From positions 1 to 64,000 of the forward strand of contig NZ_JAHKRA010000010.1 of NCBI RefSeq assembly GCF_019345525.1: a stretch of 64,000 bases of DNA, written 5' to 3'. Positions 44,805 through 53,986 of the stretch are shown one piece after another. The stretch's first letter is position 1, and each line of letters begins with the position of its first letter. The position numbers and the translations under genes were made by a program. Under the pieces are notes generated by a model, which saw only the letters and a program-made list of their open reading frames with translations, searched no databases and was not told the DNA's origin. This DNA comes from Flavobacterium sp. NKUCC04_CG. Lineage in GTDB: Bacteria; Bacteroidota; Bacteroidia; Flavobacteriales; Flavobacteriaceae.

Positions 44805-47099
44805 TTATTTGGAGGTGTTTAAATAAATCCACCCTGTTTTACTAGCAGTTTCATTGGCAAAATCTATTTGATAAAAATAGGTTCCGCTTGGTAATAGGTG
44901 GCCATTATTGTTTTGTCCACCCCATTCGTTTTTGTAATTGTATTTTTCATACACTACACGGCCATAACGATTAAAAATAGAAAGTTTTCTCACTTTAAAA
45001 TTTTTAAGATCTAGTACGTCGTTGATGTTGTCCGAACCAGGAGAGATTCCCTTTGGAATGGCACAATCAATCTGGTTGATTTGTATGTCATTAAAAAATT
45101 CACAACCGTTGTCTTGTGTTACTTTGAGGTTAATTGTAATCGGTAAATCACCTTCGCGAACGTTTAAATCCGTGAGGTTGAGTTTGTCCTGTTCCGATAC
45201 AAGTTTGCCGTTGTAATAAAATTCATAATTAGCGATTTTTACAATTTGGCCGGCATCGTTTAGATAGGCTTTTAAATAGAGTTTATCATTAATGCATTGC
45301 AGTTCGAAATTTAATTTTAGTTCACTGGCATCTGTTATTTCCATAGTTGCTCTCGTGGCGCATTGTTTATCATTGGGAGTAAAAGTATAGGTCAACAACT
45401 TTCCATTCTCATTTGATAATTTCCAATTGCCAGTGATGCCGTTTTTCGACGTAGTTGGTAGTTGGTCTTCGTCAAACTTACAATTTACTGTGATTTGGTC
45501 GAATATAGGAATGTCTTTTGTTTGAATATTTACAATAGCTGTATATGTTTCCACACAGTAATCAATAGGAGTAAAGAGGTATTCAATAGATGTTGCGGAT
45601 TGATTCACTAGTGACCAACTGCCTTCAAAGCCATTATTGGATGTTGTAGGTAGTATTATTTCCGATATATTACAAACGGTTTTAATGATTTCAAATTCAG
45701 GCGTTTTTAGATTAAGTATTTCAAGGTTGATAGTAGTATAGCAGACTAGATTGTCCGGTGTAAATAAATAGATGTTCTTTGTGCTATCAGATGTTAAGAG
45801 ACTCCACTGCCCTGTTATAGAATTATTTGAGGTAGTAGGAAAATCAAAATTTTCAGCACTACATGCTGGGGTTAAAATTGAAAAAAACGGTGTTATTTTC
45901 TGTTTTATCGGAATTTGAATATTGGCTACTAAAGCACATTGGTTGGCATCGGGGGTAAATCTATATGTTAATAGGACTCCGTTATCGGTAATTAGTGCCC
46001 ATTGTCCGCTGATGTTGTTTGTAGATATATTGGGAAGCAGCACTTCAGATTTATCGCATACGTCTGGGTGCAAATCAAAATAGGGAGTTATACCTACAAT
46101 CGGAACTGTATGCGTAACCGTATCCCCACACAAACCTGGATCTGGCGTAAAGGTATAGGTGACATCAGTAGCGGTTACTCTAGTTTGCGCCCATCGACCC
46201 GGAATGTTTTGTCGCGATACTGTTGGAAACGGTCTATCTAAGGTTATTTTATCCGGACAAATAGAAGTGGGTAAGTTCAGGAAACTTGTAATTAAAGGTC
46301 GTTTGTGTGATACAGACCAAGATTCAATTTGTAGAGGTAAACCCGTATCAACATCAGTTGCTAATACGGTGTAATATCCTGTTGTTGATGTACTTATTGT
46401 TTGTGTGTTTCCAGGGTTTGGAACGTTACTTGGAGTTTCCCATTGAAAGTTGTAATTCGATCCGGGATTCGTGCTTGCGGTTAGTTGAACGGTTTCTTCG
46501 GGACATATTTCTATTCGGTTACTACTACCACCACCACCAGGAGGACCAGGTAGTAATAATTCAATAGCGTAGGTTAAAAAAGAATGCGTTTTAAAATTAG
46601 TTGTGGCATATTCTATAGTAAATGTAGTAATGGGAGTAGTACTCATATGCCATATAGCATTTCCTGCACCGTTGCGAATAGGAAATGCGGAATTAAGCGT
46701 AGTAGTAACACTAGTCGAGGTTACACTCGTAAAGGTTACCCCACGAATATAAAAACCATCGTTGTGGAAATTCGACATGTTGATATCGCCAATATTTAAC
46801 TTAGATATAATAACAGGCGTTGAAAAGTTAAATGTTATTTTCTTTGATGGAGGTGCCTCTGCATTTGAATTAAAAGTCGTAAAATGGTGGATGTCTCCTC
46901 CTATCAGTGAGGGACTTGGATAGGGGCAAGTAAAGGTTAAATCGCTACCAATACCTGTTTGAATAACTTCTACAGTTCCAATCATAAAGGTGCCGTGTAG
47001 ATTTGGACTATTTTGAGTGTCCAACCATCGAACAAGTACTTGTGCCTGAGTCGTTAACGACACAAGTAGTAAAAGTGTTAAAATTGCTTTTTTAAACAT
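44805..47099 (-). CDS. T9SS type B sorting domain protein, 764 aa
   Basis: A large secreted protein. A signal peptide (KKAILTLLLLVSLTTQAQ) is followed by a jelly-roll-like region (30-190). About five imperfect 65-residue repeats then follow at about 270-600, each with a Cys, a LPTTSNNGITG-W turn and a Y-FTP---C end. The C-terminus (about 690-764) is the gliding-motility-associated type B domain: PKGISPGSDNINDVLDL, IFNRYGRVVYE and GTYFYQIDF. It is exported by the type IX system to the cell surface. The binding target is unknown. It is paired with a similar protein encoded upstream, 19 bases away. Confidence 0.9.
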   Translation of the reverse strand: MFKKAILTLLLLVSLTTQAQVLVRWLDTQNSPNLHGTFMIGTVEVIQTGIGSDLTFTCPYPSPSLIGGDIHHFTTFNSNAEAPPSKKITFNFSTPVIISKLNIGDINMSNFHNDGFYIRGVTFTSVTSTSVTTTLNSAFPIRNGAGNAIWHMSTTPITTFTIEYATTNFKTHSFLTYAIELLLPGPPGGGGSSNRIEICPEETVQLTASTNPGSNYNFQWETPSNVPNPGNTQTISTSTTGYYTVLATDVDTGLPLQIESWSVSHKRPLITSFLNLPTSICPDKITLDRPFPTVSRQNIPGRWAQTRVTATDVTYTFTPDPGLCGDTVTHTVPIVGITPYFDLHPDVCDKSEVLLPNISTNNISGQWALITDNGVLLTYRFTPDANQCALVANIQIPIKQKITPFFSILTPACSAENFDFPTTSNNSITGQWSLLTSDSTKNIYLFTPDNLVCYTTINLEILNLKTPEFEIIKTVCNISEIILPTTSNNGFEGSWSLVNQSATSIEYLFTPIDYCVETYTAIVNIQTKDIPIFDQITVNCKFDEDQLPTTSKNGITGNWKLSNENGKLLTYTFTPNDKQCATRATMEITDASELKLNFELQCINDKLYLKAYLNDAGQIVKIANYEFYYNGKLVSEQDKLNLTDLNVREGDLPITINLKVTQDNGCEFFNDIQINQIDCAIPKGISPGSDNINDVLDLKNFKVRKLSIFNRYGRVVYEKYNYKNEWGGQNNNGHLLPSGTYFYQIDFANETASKTGWIYLNTSK

Positions 47100-47118
47100 T
47101 TGCTTTTTTTTAAAAAAA

Positions 47119-49602
47119 TTACCTAATTATTTGAATCCAACCTTCTAGTTCGCCATTTAAAGCTTCCATACTATACCAATAGGTACCGTGTGGAAGGGCT
47201 TCTCCTTTAGTTGATTGGCCATGCCATTGATTGGTGTAGTTGCCTGTGTATTTATAAACTTCTTTTCCATAACGGTTGTGGATAGTTAGTCTCGTCACAC
47301 CAAAAGGAGTTAAGTTCCAAAAATCATTTTTGCCGTCACCATTAGGAGAAATTCCTTTAGGGACTTTACAATCGTTGTTGTACACGGTAAAGCTAGTTTC
47401 ATAAATACATTCATCTGTATCGGGTTTACTTGGGTCAACTAGGGTTTCCTTGGTTTTGGAACTGGCATAAATATAAATTGTTCTCTTTCCAAAGACCTCA
47501 GAACTTGATGCATCGAGCTCTATTCCTTTTCCTCTTGGCCCGTTAGGATGGGTATAATACGAATATCCTATAGGTAATTTCGGTAGTATGTATGGTTCAC
47601 AATCTTTCATGTATTGGTCGTCACTAGTGACTCTTTTCTGGGAATCCAAAATTATACTTGAGACGGCGTAACAACCCTTTGCATTTTCAAAGCGTACATA
47701 AATAATTCTAGTCTGATTGTAATTAACATTATAATTACTGAAATCTTTAAAATCATTTCTAGAATTGCGAGCGTCTTCTTGTTGATGATAGTAAGTAATT
47801 TGGTAATCTTCTGCTTTCTCTCCTTGCAATAGAACTGGTAAGGCTCGGGTTAGGTCGTATCGTAAACCGTCGTTGGTTACTTCACCGCAAATTTCAGAAA
47901 TACGGGTTTCACTTGGAGACATTTTTGTTTTTCCTGGAATAAGGTTTAAATGTACAATCACAGGACAATTACCATCAATAGTTACGGTGATATATACGGT
48001 TTTCTTTTTTGATGTATAAGATTGCGGATTGTCAATTTCGGTGGTATTACCCAGTTGCGCATCTTCTAGCGTTGCGTAATATCTAAATTCCAAATCGGTT
48101 TGGCCTTGAGCTAAAATAGATTCATAGCTTTTTAAATCAAATATTTCAATACCGTCTAGATTATCGTCACAGATTTCATAGTCGATTTTCGTGTTAGAAA
48201 TTTTGGGCTTCTTATTAACTATAAGATTTAATGTTACTGTTATCGGACATTTTCCGTTCAACCTTACGCGGACATAAATACTTTTTTGGTCTGATGTATA
48301 GGCTGTTGGTGTAGTGATTGTGTTGTTACTATCATTTGTCGCCTCGATTAAGTTTTCATAGTATTTAAAACTCAGTCCCGTTTGTCCTGCGCCAATAACC
48401 TCCTCTTGACTACTTAAATTAAATAGCGCGGTTCCTTGATGGTTTGTTTCACATAGTTTATAGTCAAAAGTTGTTATTGGCAGCTGAGCAACAGGAACGA
48501 CTACCAGATCTAAATTGATTATAATAGGACATTTGTCGTTTATACTAACGCGAATATAAATGGTTTTGGTAATGGAATTGTAGTTTTGTGTATTTGTAAT
48601 TTGGTTGGCCTTATTTTCATTGGCATCTATTAAGTTTTCATAGTATTTAAATTGCAAGTCGGTTTGTCCATTAGCTATACCATTCTCTAAGCTCTTTAAG
48701 TTAAAGTCTGCTTTGCCATCATTATCGTAATCGCATAGTTCATACGTCAAATTTTGTTGTTCAATTACGGGCACTTTGTTGGCAAATAACTTTATGGTCA
48801 TGACCTTTTTCATAACACCATTTGCGCGCTTCACGCGGGCGTATATCGTATTGGGGTTGTTGGCGGTAAAAGCGATATAAGATACAGGTAGCACATTGGT
48901 TGCTAATGGATTTTTAGCGTCGGTTTCATTCGCGAAAAAATCAACAATATCTGAGGCGGTCCCATTTCTAATTTCCGTGGCTATTTCATTTAGATTAAAG
49001 GTTTCTTGGCCATTGTGGTCGGTATCACATTTTTCAAAGTCTTTGTCAAATAAAGTACAGTTTAAAGAAGCATTTCCTCCGAAAGAAATTACAAAGCCCG
49101 AATCGGTTGTGGACCATCGATTCACGGCTATTAATATAGCATCTCCAGGTTGAACATCGTAATAACGCACCATTCCGGGAATCAATCCACTAACGCCTGC
49201 TCCAGGTAATTCACAAGTCTCAGTTGGTTCATTTAAAGAAAGTCCTATGGTATAAATACCCGTTTGGTTTGGGTCGTTTTGAGAACCACGATCAGCAGGG
49301 CCTAAATTATTTAGATTGGGGTTTAACCAACTGGCAAAATCATAATCGACATTAGATAGAGGAGATACGGTGAAAGTGAAAGTCGTCCCGGAGGTAATTT
49401 CGATGTAGTAAAGTACTAAAGTATTGGTAAGTGGGGACGTACTACAATGTGTTCTGAGGTTATTATAGTTGGTACCGGTCGGTACTGGGCTAATGATGTT
49501 TTGGTCGGAACAGACCCCAACTATGTCTGCTGGATTTATAACTTGACTTAAAGCTATATTACTGTAGAAAAGCAGAAAAATAAAGAGTAGTTTTTTTTTC
49601 AT
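47119..49602 (-). CDS. T9SS type B sorting domain protein, 827 aa
   Basis: A large secreted protein of the same type. The start at 49602 gives KKKLLFIFLLFYSNIALSQ, a clean signal peptide. A longer frame to 49704 adds 34 charged residues and is unlikely. Four repeats of about 90 residues follow at about 200-560, each with a Y-LCD---G-A-FNL opening, GQTDLQFKYYENL and a Y-RV--N-KCP end. The C-terminus is the type B sorting domain (PKGISPNGDGKNDFWNL, GTYWYSMEALNG). It probably acts as a surface adhesin or gliding-associated protein. It is cotranscribed with the 764-aa protein. Confidence 0.9.
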   Translation of the reverse strand: MKKKLLFIFLLFYSNIALSQVINPADIVGVCSDQNIISPVPTGTNYNNLRTHCSTSPLTNTLVLYYIEITSGTTFTFTVSPLSNVDYDFASWLNPNLNNLGPADRGSQNDPNQTGIYTIGLSLNEPTETCELPGAGVSGLIPGMVRYYDVQPGDAILIAVNRWSTTDSGFVISFGGNASLNCTLFDKDFEKCDTDHNGQETFNLNEIATEIRNGTASDIVDFFANETDAKNPLATNVLPVSYIAFTANNPNTIYARVKRANGVMKKVMTIKLFANKVPVIEQQNLTYELCDYDNDGKADFNLKSLENGIANGQTDLQFKYYENLIDANENKANQITNTQNYNSITKTIYIRVSINDKCPIIINLDLVVVPVAQLPITTFDYKLCETNHQGTALFNLSSQEEVIGAGQTGLSFKYYENLIEATNDSNNTITTPTAYTSDQKSIYVRVRLNGKCPITVTLNLIVNKKPKISNTKIDYEICDDNLDGIEIFDLKSYESILAQGQTDLEFRYYATLEDAQLGNTTEIDNPQSYTSKKKTVYITVTIDGNCPVIVHLNLIPGKTKMSPSETRISEICGEVTNDGLRYDLTRALPVLLQGEKAEDYQITYYHQQEDARNSRNDFKDFSNYNVNYNQTRIIYVRFENAKGCYAVSSIILDSQKRVTSDDQYMKDCEPYILPKLPIGYSYYTHPNGPRGKGIELDASSSEVFGKRTIYIYASSKTKETLVDPSKPDTDECIYETSFTVYNNDCKVPKGISPNGDGKNDFWNLTPFGVTRLTIHNRYGKEVYKYTGNYTNQWHGQSTKGEALPHGTYWYSMEALNGELEGWIQIIR

Positions 49603-49810
49603 ATTTGTCGTTTTTAACTTTTTTAATATAGTTTGATGAATATTTCTGGTTATTTGTCGTTTCTTTCTTAGTGAGTGTGTTCCAAATATATAAAAAAAAA
49701 CCAATGTTTTGTTAAAGCAGTGGTTGTTTTGTTAAATTATTTTGACGAATTGTGTTTTCAATAGTCGTTTTCCTCTTTCCTCACAATTCACAAACTAAAT
49801 AATAATTGAT

Positions 49811-49818
49811 TACTTTTG
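49811..49818 (+). promoter_or_regulatory. Putative -7 element (TACTTTTG) for the radical SAM gene
   Basis: Matches TAnnTTTG and ends 18 bases before the proposed TTG start, so the leader would be only about 10 bases. No -33 box was clear. Confidence 0.45.
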
Positions 49819-49836
49819 TTCTTTATTTCATAGACT

Positions 49837-52035
49837 TTGCAAACTACAGTTACTTTAATTACGCCGCCTTTTACACAGTTAAATACGCCATATCCTGCTA
49901 CGGCATATATTAAGGGTTTTTTCAATACCAAATCTATAGACTGTTTTCAGTCGGATTTAGGTATCGAAGTTATTTTGGCGCTTTTTTCAAAAAGCGGATT
50001 AGATGATTTGTTTGATTTTATAGCATTAAACAACAATATTTGGTCTGTAAACGTGGAGCGTATATTGGCACTGCAATATGAATATAAAGCGACTATTGAT
50101 TCTGTAATTGCCTTCTTGCAAGGTAGAAATCCGACCTTAGCTCATGCGATTACACAGGATGCTTTTTTGCCTCAAGCTTCAAGGTTTGAGCAGCTGGAAG
50201 AGTTAGAATGGGCATTCGGCGCTATGGGTATTCAAGATAAAGCCAAACATTTGGCCACCTTGTATTTAGAAGATTTATCGGATTTGATAGTCGAAACAGT
50301 TGACGCTAATTTTGGATTTAGCCGTTATGCTGAAAGGTTAGGTCGTTCTGCTAATAGTTTTGATGAACTGTACGACGCATTGAACGCTGAGCCCACTTAT
50401 ATCGATATAGTCACTCTAAAGTTATTAGAGAAAATTATGTTGCGTTCGCAACCTTTGATTGTTGGGTTTTCTGTTCCTTTTCCAGGTAATCTTTATAGTT
50501 CCTTTCGATGTGCCCAATGGATTAAGTCCAACTATCCACATGTCAAAATAACTATGGGTGGTGGCTTTCCCAATACGGAGCTCCGTTCGATATCGGATAC
50601 CCGCGTGTTCGAATTTTTTGATTTTATAACTTTAGACGATGGTGAAGCTCCTTTGGAGAATGTCGTTTTGTATGTACAGGGAAAAATAGCTCAAGAGGAA
50701 TTGAAGCGAACGTTTTTGCTAAAAGATAATCAAGTTGTCTATGTCAATAATCCTTTAAAACGCGATTACAAACAGTCCGAGGTGGGGACGCCTGATTATT
50801 CGGGTTTGTTGCTTACTCAATACATCTCCGTTATCGAAATAGTCAACCCCATGCATAGAATGTGGAGCGATGGGAGATGGAATAAATTGACTATGGCTCA
50901 CGGTTGTTATTGGGGTAAATGTACTTTTTGTGATATATCTTTAGATTATATTAAGGTTTATGAACCTGTGGCTGCGAAGCAGATTGTGGACCGTATGGAA
51001 ACGTTGATTGAGCAGACGGGTGAAACCGGCTTTCATTTTGTTGATGAAGCAGCGCCACCTGCATTGATGCGTGAAGTAGCTTTGGAAATAATTCGTAGGA
51101 AAATAACGGTTTCCTGGTGGACTAATATTCGTTTTGAAAAGAGTTTTACTAAGGATTTATGCCTCATATTAAAAGCTTCAGGATGTATAGCTGTTTCTGG
51201 CGGATTGGAAGTAGCTTCGGATCGACTGTTGAAATTAATTGATAAAGGAGTAACGGTAGAACAAGTAGCTCGTGTTAATAAAAATTTTACGGAAGCAGGG
51301 ATTTTGGTTCATGCATATTTGATGTATGGTTTTCCGACACAAACCGCGCAAGAAACCATAGATAGTTTGGAAATGGTTCGACAAATGTTTGAACTCGGCG
51401 TTATGCAGTCGGGTTTTTGGCATCAATTTGCCATGACGGCTCACAGTCCTGTAGGGATGAATCCAGAATTGTTTGACGTAGTCAAGATCAACACCGAATT
51501 GGGCAGTTTTGCTAATAATGATTTGATTCATAAAGAAAAGTCTGGAGCACAGCACGATAAATTTTCCTATGGTTTAAAGAAGTCCTTATTTAATTTTATG
51601 CATGGTGTTTGCTTTGATTGGGCCTTACAAGATTGGTTCGACTTTAAAGTACCGCGAACTTCTATGCCCCCGGATTATATATTTAAGGTGTTGAATCAGG
51701 ATGTGCTCCCGATTTATAAACCTAATAATAAAGTTGTTTGGTTGGGAACCTTGCCGAAATTAGAGTTTTATACCAAATCTAAGAAGGGAAGAACTTTTGA
51801 AAAAGCAACTTTACGCTTTTATACCAAAAAAGACAATTTAACTTTGGATACAGATAAAATCATAGGCGAATGGTTTGTGCAACTCGTTGTGAAATTAAAC
51901 GAAAAAGCTTCAAAAACCATTACTTATCAAGAGATGAAAGCTGATTTTGAAGCTTTTTGCCAGGAAGATTTTGAGCCTTTTTGGTATTCCAAAATTGCTA
52001 GAGATCTGCGCTCAAACGGCTTGTTGATTTTGTAA
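49837..52035 (+). CDS. B12-binding domain radical SAM protein
   Basis: A 732-residue protein. The N-terminus resembles a cobalamin-binding Rossmann region (TLITPPFTQLNTPYPATAY, PLIVGFSVPFPGNLYSSFRC, ITMGGGFPNTELR). A radical SAM core follows with cysteines C357, C362 and C365. The spacing is C-x4-C-x2-C (GCYWGKCTFCD), which differs from the usual C-x3-C-x2-C. HFVDEAAPPALM and CIAVSGGLEVASDR are further family features. The start codon is TTG, judged from the leader and the family N-terminus. The substrate is unknown and no partner genes are adjacent. Confidence 0.88.
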   Translation: MQTTVTLITPPFTQLNTPYPATAYIKGFFNTKSIDCFQSDLGIEVILALFSKSGLDDLFDFIALNNNIWSVNVERILALQYEYKATIDSVIAFLQGRNPTLAHAITQDAFLPQASRFEQLEELEWAFGAMGIQDKAKHLATLYLEDLSDLIVETVDANFGFSRYAERLGRSANSFDELYDALNAEPTYIDIVTLKLLEKIMLRSQPLIVGFSVPFPGNLYSSFRCAQWIKSNYPHVKITMGGGFPNTELRSISDTRVFEFFDFITLDDGEAPLENVVLYVQGKIAQEELKRTFLLKDNQVVYVNNPLKRDYKQSEVGTPDYSGLLLTQYISVIEIVNPMHRMWSDGRWNKLTMAHGCYWGKCTFCDISLDYIKVYEPVAAKQIVDRMETLIEQTGETGFHFVDEAAPPALMREVALEIIRRKITVSWWTNIRFEKSFTKDLCLILKASGCIAVSGGLEVASDRLLKLIDKGVTVEQVARVNKNFTEAGILVHAYLMYGFPTQTAQETIDSLEMVRQMFELGVMQSGFWHQFAMTAHSPVGMNPELFDVVKINTELGSFANNDLIHKEKSGAQHDKFSYGLKKSLFNFMHGVCFDWALQDWFDFKVPRTSMPPDYIFKVLNQDVLPIYKPNNKVVWLGTLPKLEFYTKSKKGRTFEKATLRFYTKKDNLTLDTDKIIGEWFVQLVVKLNEKASKTITYQEMKADFEAFCQEDFEPFWYSKIARDLRSNGLLIL

Positions 52036-52051
52036 TATGATTACTACAAAT

Positions 52052-52972
52052 TTATGGAATGCTATTCAAGAAGTCTGTAATTGTCGGTATTAATTCGGAA
52101 TGTAAAGGCAACTTAGGATCATTATAGGACTTGATGTTATCTTCGTCTTTTTCAATATTTTTAAAAATATGATTCATTCCTTCTAGCTGCACGAGTTTGC
52201 TATTGGGTTGTACCTGGTGTAATAATTTCGCTTCGTTTTCTTCTATTTGTATGTCTTTGGTGCCGTTGATGATTAATATGGGCATCTCTAATTTAGCTAT
52301 TTCCAATGTGGGTTCATATTTCATCCACGATATTATAAAGGGTTGGTTTATCGGTAAAAATAAATTTTGTAACATCGGAATCACGTCTGTTACTATTTGT
52401 CCTTTTCTCAATTGGACAAAAATCTCATCCATCTTTACTTTTAAAAAGGGTGCCTTTTCCGTTACTTGTTTGGTGAGTATCTTGTCAATGCTTTGTGCCG
52501 GACCAGCTAGAGAAATAAAAGCTTTTGCAGAAGTTTTTTGTGCTGCCAGTGTGCCTACTAGAGCTCCTTCGCTATGTCCTGCAATAATAATGTTCGTAAA
52601 CTGCTCACGCAAACGGTTTACAATTAGGACAACATCATCTACGGAATTTTCGAAGGTAATGCCTTCGGGAAGATGTTTGTTTTTGATTTGAGCGATTACG
52701 CGTTTGTCAAAAGTAAAGACGTTGTGTCCCTTGGAGGCCAATCCTACTGCTAGTAATTTCAGGGAATTATTCATCAACATTGGCGGTTGATTGCCATTTC
52801 TATCGGTAGGGCCTGAACCTGCAATGATAACGATAACCGTTTTGCTGTTGGAAGATCCTATATATAAGTCACCTTGAATTTCCGAGTCTATTTGAAGTAC
52901 TTTTTTATCAAGCGATTGTGCTAAAAGGGACATTGAAAATAGAATTAGAAAAGGGAGTAGTATAGCTTTCAT
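52052..52972 (-). CDS. Secreted alpha/beta hydrolase
   Basis: A 306-residue hydrolase with a signal peptide (ILLPFLILFSMSLLAQS). AGSGPTDRNGNQP (51-63) is the oxyanion-hole region, G132-H-S134-E-G136 holds the nucleophile, INGTKDIQI carries the Asp and EGMNHIFK the His. It is probably periplasmic. It is the last gene of a three-gene leftward unit with a five-segment membrane protein and a DUF2089 regulator, separated by two bases. The substrate is not evident. Confidence 0.9.
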   Translation of the reverse strand: MKAILLPFLILFSMSLLAQSLDKKVLQIDSEIQGDLYIGSSNSKTVIVIIAGSGPTDRNGNQPPMLMNNSLKLLAVGLASKGHNVFTFDKRVIAQIKNKHLPEGITFENSVDDVVLIVNRLREQFTNIIIAGHSEGALVGTLAAQKTSAKAFISLAGPAQSIDKILTKQVTEKAPFLKVKMDEIFVQLRKGQIVTDVIPMLQNLFLPINQPFIISWMKYEPTLEIAKLEMPILIINGTKDIQIEENEAKLLHQVQPNSKLVQLEGMNHIFKNIEKDEDNIKSYNDPKLPLHSELIPTITDFLNSIP

Positions 52973-52974
52973 TT

Positions 52975-53559
52975 TTAATAGAGATAAACTAAGAATTTAC
53001 TGAGTACTTCAGCGAGTAAGACCGTAACAACCAAAAGGATAATATGACCGGTTTTTTTTAGATTAGTAGCCGTTTTAAAGCCCTTAAAAAGCAGGTAAGC
53101 AAAGAGTATTAGAGCAAGTATACTGACAATGGCAAAGCTTCCGATTAATAGTACAGCAGTTGGAGTTGCGAAACTTTGTAGTAATAGCTCTGGCTCAGCG
53201 ATATTGGCAAGTAAATCATCTGTAATAGTAGTTATTGCATGGTTGATATTGAATAAAGGGAGTAGGTAAAATGGGATTCTACAAATAAAAGCGGTATTTA
53301 AAATATCGATGAATCGCGTTTTTGAATTGATGAATTTGCCAAGCGCAAACAAGAAAATAGCTAGGAGTATAGTATTGATAATATTATCCAAAAACGGCTG
53401 TATGGGTTGAACTTCTTTAACTAAATGCATATCCAAGACACCGTCAAAGCGTGCATTGGTATTAATGGCAATTATGGATCCAATTAATAAGGATACCAAT
53501 CCGATACTAAGCAGTTTTTTGTCTGCTACTTTTTCAAAAAGCTGGGTAAAACGAATCAT
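52975..53559 (-). CDS. Five-segment membrane protein (YIP1-like)
   Basis: A 194-residue integral membrane protein with predicted segments at about 15-33, 58-78, 88-105, 132-160 and 170-193. The layout of five segments with a short cytoplasmic N-terminus resembles YIP1-family proteins, but I cannot confirm it. It overlaps the DUF2089 gene by four bases and precedes the hydrolase gene by two, so the three proteins are made together. Its function is not known. Confidence 0.65.
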   Translation of the reverse strand: MIRFTQLFEKVADKKLLSIGLVSLLIGSIIAINTNARFDGVLDMHLVKEVQPIQPFLDNIINTILLAIFLFALGKFINSKTRFIDILNTAFICRIPFYLLPLFNINHAITTITDDLLANIAEPELLLQSFATPTAVLLIGSFAIVSILALILFAYLLFKGFKTATNLKKTGHIILLVVTVLLAEVLSKFLVYLY

Positions 53560-53837
53560 GTGTTGTGAGTTTTTAAGTGGTTGATATGCGTGATGATATC
53601 GTCTAGTTTATTTCGTACAGTTGGGTAACTGATATTCATATTGGCAGCCATTTCTTTTAAGCTTCCACTGTATAGAAAGAACTGTAAAATAAAATCTTGT
53701 TCCTCTTGGGAAAGCTGAAGTAACAAGGGAAGCTCAAATTTCCCACTGACCTTGGTTTTACAGTAATCACAGGTCAATTCCGACACTTTTAATGAATCGT
53801 CACAACTGGGGCAACTTATGGGTAGTCTGTTTTTCAT
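53556..53837 (-). CDS. DUF2089-like zinc-ribbon/HTH regulator
   Basis: A 93-residue protein. An N-terminal zinc ribbon has C9-x2-C12 and C23-x2-C26, followed by a helix-turn-helix (QDFILQFFLYSGSLKEMAAN and MNISYPTVRNKLDDIITHI). This is the DUF2089 layout, a small transcriptional regulator family. I chose ATG at 53837. A start at TTG 53858 would lie inside a TAACTTTG -7 element. It probably controls its own operon with the membrane protein and hydrolase (inference). Confidence 0.85.
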   Translation of the reverse strand: MKNRLPISCPSCDDSLKVSELTCDYCKTKVSGKFELPLLLQLSQEEQDFILQFFLYSGSLKEMAANMNISYPTVRNKLDDIITHINHLKTHNT

Positions 53838-53855
53838 ATACTCATGCTGTATAAT

Positions 53856-53863
53856 CAAAGTTA
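53856..53863 (-). promoter_or_regulatory. Putative -7 element (TAACTTTG) of the DUF2089 operon
   Basis: On the minus strand this matches TAnnTTTG and lies 19 bases upstream of the proposed start at 53837. It rules out a start at 53858. Confidence 0.55.
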
Positions 53864-53940
53864 ATATAAAATTTAATAATATTTAATATTTTTTAAATAA
53901 AGTTTATTTTAACCTTGTTTAAGTCAAAACAGAAGTTATA

Positions 53941-53968
53941 AAAAAAGCTCCTCAAAAGGAGCTTTTTT
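53941..53968 (-). terminator. Terminator of the YwqK-repeat gene
   Basis: AAAAAAGCTCCT-CAAA-AGGAGCTTTTTT, a perfect stem 19 bases past the stop codon of the leftward repeat protein. Confidence 0.9.
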
Positions 53969-53986
53969 AAAATGGTTATAGTTTTT

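Noticed and set aside
49603..49704. 34-residue N-terminal extension of the 861-aa T9SS frame
   Set aside because: A clean signal peptide starts at 49602, and the extension is charged and would bury it.
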